Shown: positions 24,801-29,559, counted from the first letter of the stretch. The stretch is 64,000 nucleotides of DNA from Prorocentrum cordatum (GCA_963575745.1 CAUYUJ010000712.1:40001-104000); one strand, 5' to 3'. Numbers and translations: made by a program. Notes: generated by a model not told the origin, from the sequence alone.

Positions 24801-27800
24801 GCGTGGGCACGTCGCGCGCTCCATGGCGAAAGCCTCGAGCCCCAAGACACCCAGGACACCCTGGAGGCAAGCAGGGCGCTTCTTGGCATGGGCCTCCACT
24901 GTATGGCAGTGGTGGTGAAAAGCGGGCCCATCCCTCTCGGGAAAAAACCCACGGCGGGACAGAAACGGCCGCGCGCCCGCGGACCGCCCTCGCTCGCCCG
25001 CCGGGGAAGAGAGAGAGAGAGAGGGCGGGACGGCGAGAGGAGGCCCTCGCCCCCACGAAGTCGACAACACGCAAGAGTGGCCCTGGGCAAAATTGGACGC
25101 TTGGAAGTTGGCACCGACACCAACACCAGGGTTCGCCTCCACGGGAGGAAGATGATCCTGGACTGTGGCATTGGTGGTAATCTTTCGGCCACCGAGGAAG
25201 CCCGAGTATTACCACCATCACCGAGATCGGGATCATCTTCCTTCGGTGAGAGCACACCGCCGATATCGGTGTTGGTGTCAATCTCTAGGCATCCGATAAG
25301 AGTGACCTTTGGTGCGCGGATCTTTGAGGGCCGCGGGGGGACCAAGCACGAGCACGCAAGACGCTACTACCGCAGCGCGCTCGGCGACTGCGGGGCCCCA
25401 TCGGGCCCGCACCAAAGGTCACTCCAGCGAAAGGTCACTCCTACATCTAGTCGACGAAGGAACAGGGCGGGGCGGCGGGAGGGGGATGGCTGGACCAGCG
25501 GGTGCGACGAGGGGTCTGCCGCCGCGGCGCCGTTGTTGCGGCAGATGAACAGGGTCTGCGAGCCGTAGACCGACGCGAAGTTCAGGGCCGTTAGCGCGTC
25601 TCCCTCGGGGGGAGCAGGTGAATAGAGGGAGGAGGGGTAGGGGGAGGAGGAAGATGAGGAGGGCGAGCAGGAGGAGGAGGAGGAGGAGGAGGAGGAGGAG
25701 GAGGAGGAGGAGGAGGAGGAGGAGGGGTCGAGGAGGGGGGATCGAGTTTGTGTTGGCAGTTGTTGGCCTGATTTGGGCCTGGGGGGGCCTCCAGAGAACT
25801 CTGGAAGGCTCCAGAGGAGGGGGAGGAGGAGGAGGACCATTTGACCATGTAGGGCATAGCAGTCCGAAGATCACACCTTGCCTGCAACTACATGCCCTGA
25901 TCGAGCCGAGTTTTAACGAGTTGCCCTGGCCGAGCCGGTGTTCCTTTGTCTGCACATCATCGTCTGCCCCGTCTTGCAGGCGCATCATTCGTCATTGGCG
26001 AAGACCTAGATGGACGATGACCCAGATGAGCGCCGACGGTTCGTCATCGCTTCTTTTCCTCAAGGGCAGGTGGATGTAGCGTTCGCCCCCCAACTTCATC
26101 ATCCTGAGCCTTCTCCGGAAGTCTCCAAGAGCATCCGAGTGCTTCATGGAAGCATTGAACCAACGCATCAAGAAAACATGACAGGAAAGCTCACCTCTCT
26201 GCTGGTCTCAGTCTTCCTCAACTCCCCCGCGCCTCCGATGCCGCGCCGTCGCCAAAGTAGGCCACAGACACTCGGTCCTCCTTGCCGAGCTTAAAAGCGT
26301 AGCCTGCCCCGGGCGCCTGCGGCACCTGGGTCCCGAGCACCGCGTGAACGGTCTGCATGTTCTTGTCCTGCAGTTCAGGGGAGGGGAACATCGGCCTGGA
26401 ACCAGCGATGCATCGCCGACAGTTCGGCGACATGCCCCGACAGCGAATCCGCACGCCTCTGAACTTCTGGGCAGAGCGGGCTTGCGGCCCCCTCTCGGCG
26501 ATGACAGGGCGATGGGGGGTCGATGCATCCCCCGTGGGCATGTCCCCCACCAGTGCTGCCCCTGATGCAGGGGGCCAGGGAAATTGGCATAAGCTCGGGC
26601 AGGGCAGAGGCGACATCGGGCAGGAGGCAGGGGATGACTCGGGACCTCCGATAGAGAGGGCGGGCCCTGAGAGCGTTTTCTGGAGCGCTCTGCGGCGAGG
26701 AACCTCCTTTTTCAGACTCCGGCAAGTCTACTTGGGGGGGGGGGGGCCTGGGCCTGAACCAGCAAGCCGCAAACGACTTGCGCTTGCGGAAAGCACGCAA
26801 GTTCAAAGGCCCATGCACGCTAGTATTCGTTCGAAGAGGGGCGAGGGGGGGGGAGGCGAACGCCATGCAAGCAAACTTGCCCGAGTCTTTTTGCTATTCT
26901 ATTCCTTTTTATGAAAAAGAAGGAGCCGTTGTTTGACGGTCCTGAGGGCCAGTAAGGGTCCCCGGAGGCCGAAAATAGCGAAAAAAATCCCGTCGTGATT
27001 TTTTCAAGGGGTCCTGGGGCACACAAATAAATACATACGAATAACAGGATTCACCATATTTTCAAACGTTTTCTGGGTTTTCGTCTTCCCCCCCACTTCC
27101 CATAGTTTCCCATCTTTTCTGGGGAGTCGACGATTAATTGTCTCTGTGTGTTTTTCCCCCTCCCGATTTTGTCATGACCCGAGGGGGTCTGGGCACGCGG
27201 CCGCCTGGAAGCCGCCGCCCCGGGCGGAGAAGCCGCGCGCGGGCGGAGGGCCTGTGCTCGCCCGGCGGTCGGGTGCCGAAGGGGCCCCGCGCCTCTGCGC
27301 AAGATGGGGGGCCCAGCCAGGCTTGAGACGGGCGTGCCCCTCTACAGGGGAGGAACATTCCAAGACAGTAGAAGAATAGTCTGGGGGGAATCCTTTCACA
27401 AGTCCTGACCCCTTTGGGATAGGTTTCGCTATGTTTGTTGTGGCGCTGTTTGGCCAAATTTGCAGATCCCTGGCTATGTTTCAATGTTTCTTCCGAAAAT
27501 CCGCCTCTAGAGGAGGCCGTGCCCGACCTACAGCGCCGGCCGACCGGCGCCGCGGAGGCGCCCGCCGCCGCGGGGCCGCCGCGGAGGCGCCGGACGCGGA
27601 GTGGCCGCCGCCAGTGGCGCGCCGCCGGCCGGGCGCACCCGGCCGAGGGCCCGTCGGAGGCCTGGAAGGAGGGGCACCAACACAGACACCAGGGGGGGGG
27701 GCCTCCACACTCAGACCCCTTCGGGTAATGGAAAAGACCATGACGGGAGGTGTTTTGCTATTTTCGGCCTCTGGGGGCCCTTGCCGGCCCTCGAGACCGT

Positions 27801-28941
27801 CAAGGAAGCGACGCAGGATGAAGAACCGGTCCAGGGGAATGGGTCGAGACCTCCAAGGATCGACGTACTGAAAAAAGCATGACGTCGGGGGTCTGGGCAG
27901 GGGGAAGATGATCCTAGATTTCGGTGTTGGTGGCAATATTTCGGCCACCTTGGAAGCCAGAGTCATTACCACCATCACCGAGATCGGGATCTTCTTCCCT
28001 CGGTGGAGGCACACCACCGATGATGGTGTTGGTGTCAACCTTCCTAGGCCTGCGAGACTGGAGGTTCCTGGACCTCCAGCGCATTACTGATTCGTTTGGA
28101 GCTTCCAGACTGTAACCGCAGAACTAATCCTAATAACGTGAGGGAGCGGAGCGCTGGAAAATCTTCGACTAATTCTTCGCTGCATCCCTTCAAGAACCCG
28201 TTATCACATATCCGCTGGATTCGGTTTTCTGCCATGCAACCGAAATCAATCGCCAAACAATTCTGGATATGCATGCAACTCTGAATGGCGATGAGATGCG
28301 CGCTTTTTCTTGCCCCCCCGTGTCCAGCATGCAGTAGTGGACGGGCAGGTTTCTGCCCTTGCTGGTGTCACCCTCGTTCCCTATGTTCTGGTCGACGATG
28401 GCCTGCGGCGTCAGGCCGCGCCACAGGAACGCGCTGAACTCCCGGTACTGGGGCCAGATCAGGTCCTCTGGCGACAGCGCTGCACAGGTGCCCACGCCCG
28501 TCGCCTCCTCCCCGAAGTTCGCGCAGTAGAAGCTGATCCGGCCCTGCCGCTGCATCGTCAGGAGGAACTGGTCGTACACCGCCGAGCGCAGCATGACCTC
28601 GTACATGCGCACCCCCTCCTCGAGCGAGAACGGCAGGCTGGCTCCTCTTGGGGGCGCAGGAGGATGCCAGCATCGCTGCCTGGACCTCTCCCCAGGTGCA
28701 CTCCGGCCAAGAGTCCGAAGCGAATCCAGACGCGGCGGTGACGGCCCTCCAGGAGGCTCAAACAGGCGAGAACGACGGTAGGGCACCTGGATCCGTAGGT
28801 CCGCCCACGCCTCAAATGCCACTCAAAATCTGCTCCCTAATCCCTTCCAGAGCCCATCATGGCAGCTGTTCGACCTGCGCGAGGCCGTGGTAACACGAAC
28901 TTCCCGACACGCTGGTACCAAACAACAAAAAAAAAGCTCGA

Positions 28942-28992
<51 letters not shown>

Positions 28993-29143
28993 GTCGGCAT
29001 TGGTTCGGCACTTTCTCCCCGCTGCTCCTTCCCGCAGCACACCGTCCGGGCCCATCAGCTGGAAGACGCCGAAGGGGTTCTCGTCGCCGCGCCTAAACTC
29101 CAGCTGCGGGCTGTACTCCGTGGACAGCACGCCCCGGTACAGC
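393..29143 (-). CDS. branched-chain 2-oxo acid dehydrogenase E1, probable alpha-beta fusion (overview of 15 exons, 3' end off window)
   Basis: Thiamine-diphosphate-dependent E1 of the mitochondrial BCKDH complex, which decarboxylates branched-chain 2-oxo acids and passes the acyl group to lipoyl-E2. In dinoflagellates and apicomplexans this complex has been proposed to replace mitochondrial pyruvate dehydrogenase. Fifteen exons align without gaps of consequence to animal and plant E1 alpha, then E1 beta. E1 alpha has the ThDP motif GDG...NN, split over the exons at 26233 and 25531, and the regulatory loop [11 protein letters not shown]1 beta has FGEDVAFGG and YHSQSPE. The E1 alpha C-terminus runs through an Ala/Pro-rich linker to a GT donor, and joining it to the first E1 beta exon keeps frame. 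Donors are GT (5), GC (6) and GA (4); all acceptors are AG|G. The N-terminal targeting exon was not found above 29143, and the E1 beta C-terminal half is beyond position 1. Alternative: E1 alpha stops at 10584-10586 and E1 beta is a separate trans-spliced gene. Confidence 0.85.
762..938. mobile_element. family C inverted-repeat element (mariner-like MITE), copy 1
   Basis: Ends are TACAGTCGGGGC and GCCCCGACTGTA, a terminal inverted repeat flanked by TA. A second copy at 48567-48747 matches over its whole length apart from small indels. There is no coding capacity. CAGT at the tips with a TA target suggests a Tc1/mariner-derived non-autonomous element (inference). Confidence 0.8.
940..2665. other. 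intron DNA with decayed dispersed repeats
   Basis: Part of the 4.7-kb intron between the E1 beta exons at 467 and 5129. About 1630-1830 is a degenerate copy of family G (CCCCAGACGTCTGG, CCACTTCCCC). About 2198-2263 is a direct duplication of a unit reading TATACCCTGAAGCCGCGCTT. About 2330-2540 matches 48980-49170 (CTGGTTT...GAGCTGCCGTCACCCGA). No exon was recognised. Confidence 0.5.
2669..2917. mobile_element. palindromic element I, full copy
   Basis: The two ends form a long inverted repeat: CCTCCTAGATGGGGTCGGAG at the left is matched by CTCCGACCCCATCTAGGAGG at the right, and pairing continues through the CGCGCCGCATCG arms. The centre is a series of GATGCATCGGC-like units. The whole element could fold into one hairpin. 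Related copies are at 240, about 4160 and about 4920. It has no open frame of interest. Confidence 0.8.
3127..3268. repeat. (GAG)n array
   Basis: Nearly pure GAG triplets with a few GAT, AAC and AAG interruptions, inside the long E1 beta intron. Confidence 0.9.
3596..3765. repeat. family M dispersed repeat, copy 1
   Basis: Shares CACAAGAAACCCAA, CTGAGACCCCAGG, GTCGCGCG and ACCCTGGAGGCAAGCAGG in the same order with 24746-24905. The flanks have diverged, and no terminal inverted repeat was recognised. Confidence 0.6.
4055..4345 (-). repeat. extra copy of an E1 beta exon end joined to palindromic element I (copy A)
   Basis: Read on the minus strand, 4090-4162 repeats the last codons of the exon at 5129-5246 (VLFFEPE, where the true exon has VLFFEPK), its GCCAGG donor and about 45 bp of intron. 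It is joined at GGTCGGCGGATCG to one arm of palindromic element I, which runs to about 4345. It lies in the intron just downstream of the true exon. No acceptor or remainder of the exon accompanies it, so it is a partial duplication, not a functional exon. Confidence 0.7.
4818..5060 (-). repeat. extra copy of an E1 beta exon end joined to palindromic element I (copy B)
   Basis: Second copy, about 764 bp from copy A and closely similar to it, including the preceding GGCTAAAACAGG...GGAACACCATAG. The minus strand again reads VLFFEPE before a GCCAGG donor. It ends near 5060, where a lone introner-like end (CCCCGTAGAGGGACATGC, then CCGACTT) follows to 5094. Confidence 0.7.
5129..5246 (-). CDS. E1 beta exon ([20 protein letters not shown]...FFEPK)
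   Basis: The 118-nt exon supplies one base that completes a serine codon, then 39 codons. The segment [20 protein letters not shown] matches the E1 beta region that packs against the ThDP site in this family. The acceptor is GCAG|GTACTTC. The donor AAG|GCCAGG is GC type. Two decayed copies of its downstream end lie in the following intron. Confidence 0.9.
5272..5515. repeat. CTC/CCT-rich array
   Basis: Pure CTC triplets at 5275-5335 grade into mixed pyrimidine-rich sequence. Intronic. Confidence 0.85.
5745..6079. repeat. long pyrimidine tract
   Basis: More than 300 bp of almost only C and T, with CCCTCC and TCCCC units and no fixed period. It lies in the 5' part of the intron after the 41-nt exon (minus-strand sense). 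The opposite bias, purine-rich, is seen on the other side of that exon at about 6150-6345. Confidence 0.85.
6090..6130 (-). CDS. E1 beta microexon ([14 protein letters not shown])
   Basis: Only 41 nt. It encodes [13 protein letters not shown] and two bases of a serine codon. This is the conserved GHG-YHSQSPE motif whose histidine and serine line the E1 active-site channel. The acceptor is CCGAG|GTGGG and the donor TC|GTACC. Joining to the exon at 5246 restores SPESYFAHCPG in frame. Confidence 0.9.
6150..6345. repeat. purine-rich GGGAGG/GAGG repeats
   Basis: Contains three near-copies of a unit with GAATGAGGA.GCTCGAGG spaced by GGGAGG runs, in the intron upstream of the microexon. Confidence 0.75.
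6493..6540. repeat. (GGA)n array
   Basis: About sixteen uninterrupted GGA triplets. Confidence 0.9.
6600..7640. other. low-repeat intron DNA
   Basis: Part of the intron between the exons at 6130 and 7648. It includes an unusually A/T-rich patch at 6840-6950 (ATATTCTTATTTAAATATAC). No family member or exon was recognised. Confidence 0.5.
7648..7711 (-). CDS. E1 beta exon ([21 protein letters not shown])
   Basis: A 64-nt exon whose first base completes the lysine of NEIAK. It encodes YRYRNGGG and then ENITIRSP, matching the family pattern YRYRSG...LTIRSPWG. The usual Trp-Gly after SP is replaced by Cys-Ser-Ala before VGHG. The acceptor is GGCAG|GTATAG and the donor GCG|GTCCAG. Confidence 0.85.
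7786..7890. repeat. CTC/TCC array
   Basis: Mixed CTCCTG units become pure TCC triplets from 7826 to 7888. Intronic. Confidence 0.9.
8481..8596 (-). CDS. E1 beta exon ([20 protein letters not shown]...NEIA)
   Basis: 38 codons plus two bases. [15 protein letters not shown] is one of the most conserved strings in 2-oxo acid dehydrogenase E1 beta chains and identifies the subunit. The acceptor is CGAAG|GCCATC; the donor AA|GTGCGA is GT type. Confidence 0.95.
8660..8820. repeat. family N dispersed repeat, copy 1
   Basis: Shares ACACAAATAAATAC, TTCTGGGTTTT, CCCCCCCACTTCCCAT and TCGACGATTAATTGT in order with 27000-27165. It is A/T-richer than its surroundings, about 150 bp, and has no open frame. 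Confidence 0.7.
8961..8999 (-). other. tandem relic of the dinoflagellate spliced leader
   Basis: The minus strand reads GGCTCAAGCCATTTTGGC (8980-8997), exactly the sequence expected where one spliced leader (ending GGCTCAAG) is joined to another trimmed at its internal acceptor (starting CCATTTTGGC). It continues GTAAG and then TTTTGGCTCAA, a third partial copy. The canonical leader is CCGTAGCCATTTTGGCTCAAG minus its last base or two of context (from memory). Such relics mark DNA derived from reverse-transcribed, trans-spliced mRNA. It sits in an E1 beta intron. Confidence 0.75.
9253..9369 (-). CDS. E1 beta exon ([20 protein letters not shown]...VAEQ)
   Basis: 39 codons, phase 0. [12 protein letters not shown] carries the glutamate that activates thiamine diphosphate in E1 beta. 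[19 protein letters not shown] is the following conserved loop. The acceptor is CGAG|GAGAAG and the donor CAG|GCCTGG, GC type. Confidence 0.95.
9400..9512. repeat. (GAC)n array
   Basis: Imperfect GAC/GAG triplets just upstream of an E1 beta exon. The exon proper begins at 9369. Confidence 0.85.
9960..10016 (-). CDS. first E1 beta exon ([19 protein letters not shown])
   Basis: 19 codons, phase 0. [17 protein letters not shown] matches the helix that begins the conserved part of E1 beta. The acceptor is CTCAG|GAGATG. The donor AAG|GACAGG is GA type and gives the exact family length to FGED. There is no targeting peptide and no room for one before it. The exon has two ATGs, so a trans-spliced start at CAG|GAGATG cannot be excluded. 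Confidence 0.85.
10190..10396. mobile_element. family H inverted-repeat element, copy 1
   Basis: Left part GGGCACCAACACCAACACC and right part GGTGTTGGTG form an inverted repeat. Between them is GATCCTAGATTTCGGTGATG and a mirrored CACCGAGATC. Copies occur at 22085, 25080 and 27900. It occupies a third of the gap between the last E1 alpha and first E1 beta exons. Confidence 0.7.
10408..10577. repeat. (GGA)n array
   Basis: GGA/GGGA units, pure from 10480. It fills the rest of the alpha-beta gap next to the E1 alpha exon. Confidence 0.9.
10605..10791 (-). CDS. last E1 alpha exon with alpha-beta linker
   Basis: One base completes an arginine (EEQHR), then 62 codons. [18 protein letters not shown] is the C-terminal helix and tail of E1 alpha. 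It is followed by about 40 residues rich in Ala, Pro and Arg, ending PRPRR at a GT donor (AGG|GTTTCT). Without splicing, the frame closes at a TAG at 10584-10586 after four more codons. The linker has no counterpart in separate animal E1 alpha chains, which end close to the tail helix. Confidence 0.8.
10884..11060. repeat. (CT)n and (TA)n dinucleotide tracts
   Basis: Three CT blocks (10884-10910, about 10964-10978, 10981-11024) alternate with ATGTATATG-type sequence. Intron 3' of the exon at 15172. Confidence 0.9.
11468..11643 (+). mobile_element. introner-like element 1
   Basis: Begins AGGTCGGGTATGTCC and ends CCTGTAGAGGGACGTGCCCG followed by ACT, the two ends being inverted repeats. The interior has GGCGAAATATAAAA and a TATATA run. 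It lies in the E1 alpha intron, antisense to the gene. No clear target duplication. Confidence 0.8.
11795..11962. mobile_element. family D inverted-repeat element, copy 1
   Basis: The ends CTACCTACCAGACCACCCC and GGGGTGGTTTGGTGGGTGG are inverted repeats of about 33 bp. GACCTTCTG lies on both sides (about 11786 and 11962), a target duplication of 8-9 bp. The second copy is at 51735-51900. Confidence 0.8.
12426..12649 (+). mobile_element. introner-like element 2
   Basis: AGGTCGGGCATGTCCCCCCA at the left; CCTCCTGTAGAGGGGCACG then CCCGACTT at the right. CCTGCTT flanks both sides (12419-12425, 12650-12656). The interior has GGGACGAAAGCTCAAAAA and an A/T-rich segment with ATATATATA. Confidence 0.85.
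13096..13192. repeat. (CT)n tract
   Basis: CTCTCT runs with occasional TTT, GCTGT and CTGTGT interruptions. Confidence 0.9.
13510..14190. repeat. minisatellite of about 80-90 bp units, array 1
   Basis: Units share GGATCGTGCCCCATAGGGAG, then GCTC-ACC-ACGG-CCCAGT, a GCATGGCGCCGCCGC-type segment and TTCGGCACACCC. Copies of ATCGTGCCC start near 13526, 13791, 13873, 13966, 14044 and 14125. A CA repeat at 13607-13693 interrupts the array. The same unit forms a second array at 49540-50110. Confidence 0.8.
14337..15078. repeat. cluster of (CA)n microsatellites and a G run
   Basis: CA arrays at 14341-14415, 14691-14776 and 15017-15075, plus poly-G runs at 14881-14891 and about 14920-14943. The sequence between the arrays (14420-14690, 14790-14880) is unique, and no exon was recognised in it. 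Confidence 0.9.
15172..15260 (-). CDS. E1 alpha exon ([20 protein letters not shown]...EEQH)
   Basis: 29 codons plus two bases. [19 protein letters not shown] matches the E1 alpha segment that precedes the C-terminal helix (pattern P...LF-DVY-MP--L). The distance from the previous phenylalanine is exactly the family length, which fixes the acceptor CCGAG|GTCGGC. The donor CACAG|GTCCCG is GT type. Confidence 0.9.
15780..15990. repeat. (CTC)n array
   Basis: Over 200 bp of CTC triplets with rare CAC, CTT and CTG changes. Confidence 0.95.
16169..16200 (+). mobile_element. solo left end of an introner-like element
   Basis: AGGTCGGGCATGTCCCCCCG followed by CAGGCGGACTT, with no matching right end before the next element begins at 16354. 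Confidence 0.6.
16354..16502 (+). mobile_element. introner-like element 3
   Basis: Left end CGTCGGGCATGTCCCCCCG and CAGGCGGATTTTGGAGGAAG; right end CTCCTCCTGTAGAGGGACAG with a decayed tip. GCTACA occurs on both sides (16348, 16503). The interior has AAATCGTCCCCAGACTATTC, the signature of the family. Confidence 0.8.
16750..16914 (+). mobile_element. introner-like element 4, decayed left end
   Basis: The right end CCTCCTGTAGAAGGGGCATG and CCCGACG is clear; the left end is degenerate (GGCGGAGTTTGGACGAAAG). An exact 8-bp duplication GGACCGAG (16742-16749 and 16915-16922) defines the limits. Confidence 0.8.
17167..17292 (-). CDS. E1 alpha exon ([20 protein letters not shown]...AAFK)
   Basis: 42 codons, phase 0. 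[17 protein letters not shown] matches the family pattern PI-R-R-YL-SQGWWD after the regulatory loop. The acceptor chosen is GAAG|GACTGG; two further in-frame AGs lie just upstream, so the start could be 2-3 codons longer. The donor AAG|GCTCGG is GC type. Confidence 0.9.
17299..17555. repeat. CTC/TCC array
   Basis: Pure CTC to 17370, then mixed CTCCCCTCCTCC, then CTC again to 17555. Confidence 0.9.
17556..18640. repeat. tandem segmental duplication inside an E1 alpha intron
   Basis: About 17556-17900 is repeated at 18263-18600, offset 707 bp, with only a few substitutions over the first 280 bp (GTGACG/GTCACG, GAACTC/GACCTC). Each copy contains TTCTGTTGCGCCACCTCCTC and TAGAATTGGCATTACCCGAA. 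A CTC array follows each copy. The space between (17900-18262) is CTC-rich. Confidence 0.9.
18640..18835. repeat. CTC/TCC array
   Basis: Mixed CTCCTCCGCC units, then pure CTC at 18770-18832. Confidence 0.9.
19010..19215. repeat. GGATC/GAATCG-rich short repeats
   Basis: Many overlapping ATCGGATCGGATC and GAATCG units without a fixed period. From 19215 to 20090 the intron is unique sequence in which no exon or family member was recognised. Confidence 0.7.
20098..20357 (-). CDS. E1 alpha exon with regulatory loop ([20 protein letters not shown]...AVK)
   Basis: Two bases plus 86 codons, the second-largest exon found. [20 protein letters not shown] and the later [10 protein letters not shown] are diagnostic of BCKDH E1 alpha. 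In animals the loop serine just before TSDDSS is the kinase-controlled site; here that position is threonine, and the preceding residues are Ser-Asp-His instead of Gly-His-His. The acceptor is CCCAG|GCTACT and the donor AAG|GACCGG, GA type. Confidence 0.95.
20518..20630. repeat. GAC, CAG and GGA short arrays
   Basis: GAC triplets at 20528-20552, CAG at 20571-20600, GGA at 20608-20625. Confidence 0.8.
21118..21271 (+). mobile_element. introner-like element 5
   Basis: Left end AGGTCGGGCATGTCCTCCTA; right end CTCCTCCTGTAGGGACATGC and CCGACTT. The interior has GTGGAAGAAAAGTAGAACA and AATCGCCACC. No convincing target duplication. Confidence 0.8.
21676..21950 (-). repeat. family G dispersed repeat, reversed copy
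   Basis: Contains GGCCGTTTCCAGCCTCAGGG, GACCCTCGCGGTCAG, CCTGGGGAAGTGGTCCAGAC and GATGTCTGGG, the reversed order of the family seen at 43436-43622. Confidence 0.6.
22085..22262. mobile_element. family H inverted-repeat element, copy 2
   Basis: GGGCACCAACACCAACATAG at the left and GTGCTGGTGTCCACC at the right, with GATGATCCTGGATTTCGGTG between. Confidence 0.65.
22500..22702. repeat. three tandem units of about 60 bp
   Basis: Repeated GGGCACCCGCGG, GGAGGCACTTC-GGCTTCC and ACTCGGAGG then ATGTCCATCG, in a very GC-rich neighbourhood (22260-22500). Confidence 0.8.
22865..23545. repeat. tandem array of about 165-bp units carrying introner-like ends
   Basis: The GACGTGCGAC-type unit start recurs near 22885, 23050, 23218 and 23381. 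Each unit has CCACCGCCAGCGCGAGGAGC, CACGATGGGTGGGCCGAGGC, GGGCAAACTATAGCC, then GGACTATTTTTTAATAGATT and CCTCCTGTAGAGAGACGTGC. The last part resembles the right end of the introner-like family. A partial fifth unit ends the array. Confidence 0.8.
23907..24095 (+). repeat. family G dispersed repeat
   Basis: CGGACATCCGACGTCTCGAT, CACTTCCCCGGGACCG, CATCCCGAGTCGTT, GACGGCCCCGAGGCCCG and GCGAAAAACCTCCGT in the same order as 43436-43622. The two ends are inverted repeats around CGAGAC. Confidence 0.75.
24360..24485. repeat. (GGA)n array
   Basis: GGA triplets with a GGAAGAGGAGTGGGA interruption. Confidence 0.95.
24746..24905. repeat. family M dispersed repeat, copy 2
   Basis: Matches 3596-3765 over CACAAGAAACCCAACCCTGA, GACCCCAGG and ACCCTGGAGGCAAGCAGG. 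Confidence 0.6.
25080..25300. mobile_element. family H inverted-repeat element, copy 3
   Basis: GGCACCGACACCAACACC at the left and GGTGTTGGTGTCAATCTC at the right. AAGAGTGGCC and AAGAGTGACC stand just outside (about 25071 and 25300), a probable target duplication. The best-preserved copy. Confidence 0.7.
25531..25603 (-). CDS. E1 alpha exon ([20 protein letters not shown]...NN)
   Basis: 24 codons plus one base. [18 protein letters not shown] ends with the NN of the thiamine-diphosphate motif. The Gly-Asp that opens it completes ASEGD of the previous exon. The acceptor is CCGAG|GGAGAC and the donor AACG|GCGCCG, GC type. Confidence 0.95.
25663..25727. repeat. (GGA)n array
   Basis: Pure GGA triplets in a 630-bp intron. 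Confidence 0.95.
26233..26367 (-). CDS. E1 alpha exon with GDG motif ([20 protein letters not shown]...ASE)
   Basis: 45 codons, phase 0. [13 protein letters not shown] carries the GDG start of the ThDP-binding motif; [17 protein letters not shown] is the preceding conserved helix. The start at GCAG|GACAAG gives exact family spacing from VHY in the previous exon. The donor GAG|GCGCGG is GC type. Confidence 0.95.
27000..27165. repeat. family N dispersed repeat, copy 2
   Basis: Second copy of the sequence at 8660-8820, with CACACAAATAAATACATACG and TCGACGATTAATTGTCTCTG. Confidence 0.7.
27322..27529 (-). mobile_element. introner-like element 6, reversed
   Basis: On the plus strand it begins GAGACGGGCGTGCCCCTCTA and ends GAAAATCCGCCTCTAGAGGA then GGCCGTGCCCGACCT, the reverse of the other copies. 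It therefore lies in the sense direction of the E1 alpha gene. Confidence 0.75.
27720..27895 (-). repeat. family G dispersed repeat, decayed reversed copy
   Basis: GCTATTTTCGGCCTCTGGGG, CTCGAGACCGTCAAGGAAGC, CAGGATGAAGAACCGGTCCA and GGGTCGAGACCTCC follow the reversed family order. Confidence 0.55.
27900..28065. mobile_element. family H inverted-repeat element, partial copy 4
   Basis: Has GATGATCCTAGATTTCGGTG, CATTACCACCATCACCGAGA and GGTGTTGGTGTCAACC. The left end seems displaced to about 27675, where CACCAACACAGACACC stands. Confidence 0.6.
28325..28644 (-). CDS. E1 alpha exon ([20 protein letters not shown]...VHYCML)
   Basis: Largest exon, 320 nt. [20 protein letters not shown], then LIWPQYREF and KGRNLPVHY, are the signature of BCKDH E1 alpha. 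They distinguish it from pyruvate dehydrogenase E1 alpha. The frame stays open past the donor as far as ISSPF, but the GA donor CTG|GACACG gives a gapless family alignment with the next exon. The acceptor is AAGAG|GAGCCA. Confidence 0.95.
28943..28985. repeat. (GTC)n array
   Basis: Fourteen GTC triplets in the short intron between the two most upstream E1 alpha exons. Confidence 0.95.
29028..29143 (-). CDS. most upstream E1 alpha exon found ([20 protein letters not shown]...LRE)
   Basis: [10 protein letters not shown] then [14 protein letters not shown] correspond to the start of mature E1 alpha (pattern LEF...P-YRVMD--G-I). The donor GAAG|GAGCAG is GA type. The upstream end is uncertain: 29143 is the nearest AG|G acceptor in frame, but others lie within 30 bp. 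Mitochondrial targeting sequence is not visible here and should lie in an exon further right. Confidence 0.75.
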
Positions 29144-29184
29144 CTCGCGCCCGCGGCGCACCGCCTCGCCTGCGGACGGCCGGG

Positions 29185-29282
29185 CCTCCTCCTCCTCCTC
29201 CTCCTCCTCCTCCTCCGCCTCCTCCTCCTCCTCCTCCGTCTCCTCCTCCTCCGCCTCCTCCTCCTCCGCCTCCTCCTTAGAG
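29185..29282. repeat. CTC/CCG array
   Basis: CTC triplets with CGC interruptions. Confidence 0.9.
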
Positions 29283-29559
29283 CGCGTCACGGCGACGGCC
29301 CCAGCGGCTCACGCAGTGCCCTGCAAGCGGATGGCGTGTCGCTCCGCTCGGTGATGCGGGAGGCTGGGAGAAACCTTGTGGATCTGTTTTGGTTGGGAGG
29401 GAGAGGCGGGGGAGCGGGCACATCGGCACGACGACGCACTCCGGCGACGCAGGCGTGCAGCCAGCGAGCTGCCTCAAGCGCCGTGCAGATGAAGCGTCCA
29501 GCCACGCAGGCGCACCGTCCTGCGAGCGGTGGCGTGCATCGTGGTCACTGTGCGGCGGC

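Noticed and set aside
26530-26580. Possible introner-like end (GGGCATGTCCCCCACCAG)
   Set aside because: It lacks the GTCGGG tip and has no partner end in either direction.
28261-28324. Read-through of the E1 alpha exon to ISSPF
   Set aside because: ISSP resembles a family motif, but the next exon ([17 protein letters not shown]) supplies that region with exact spacing. The match appears to be chance.
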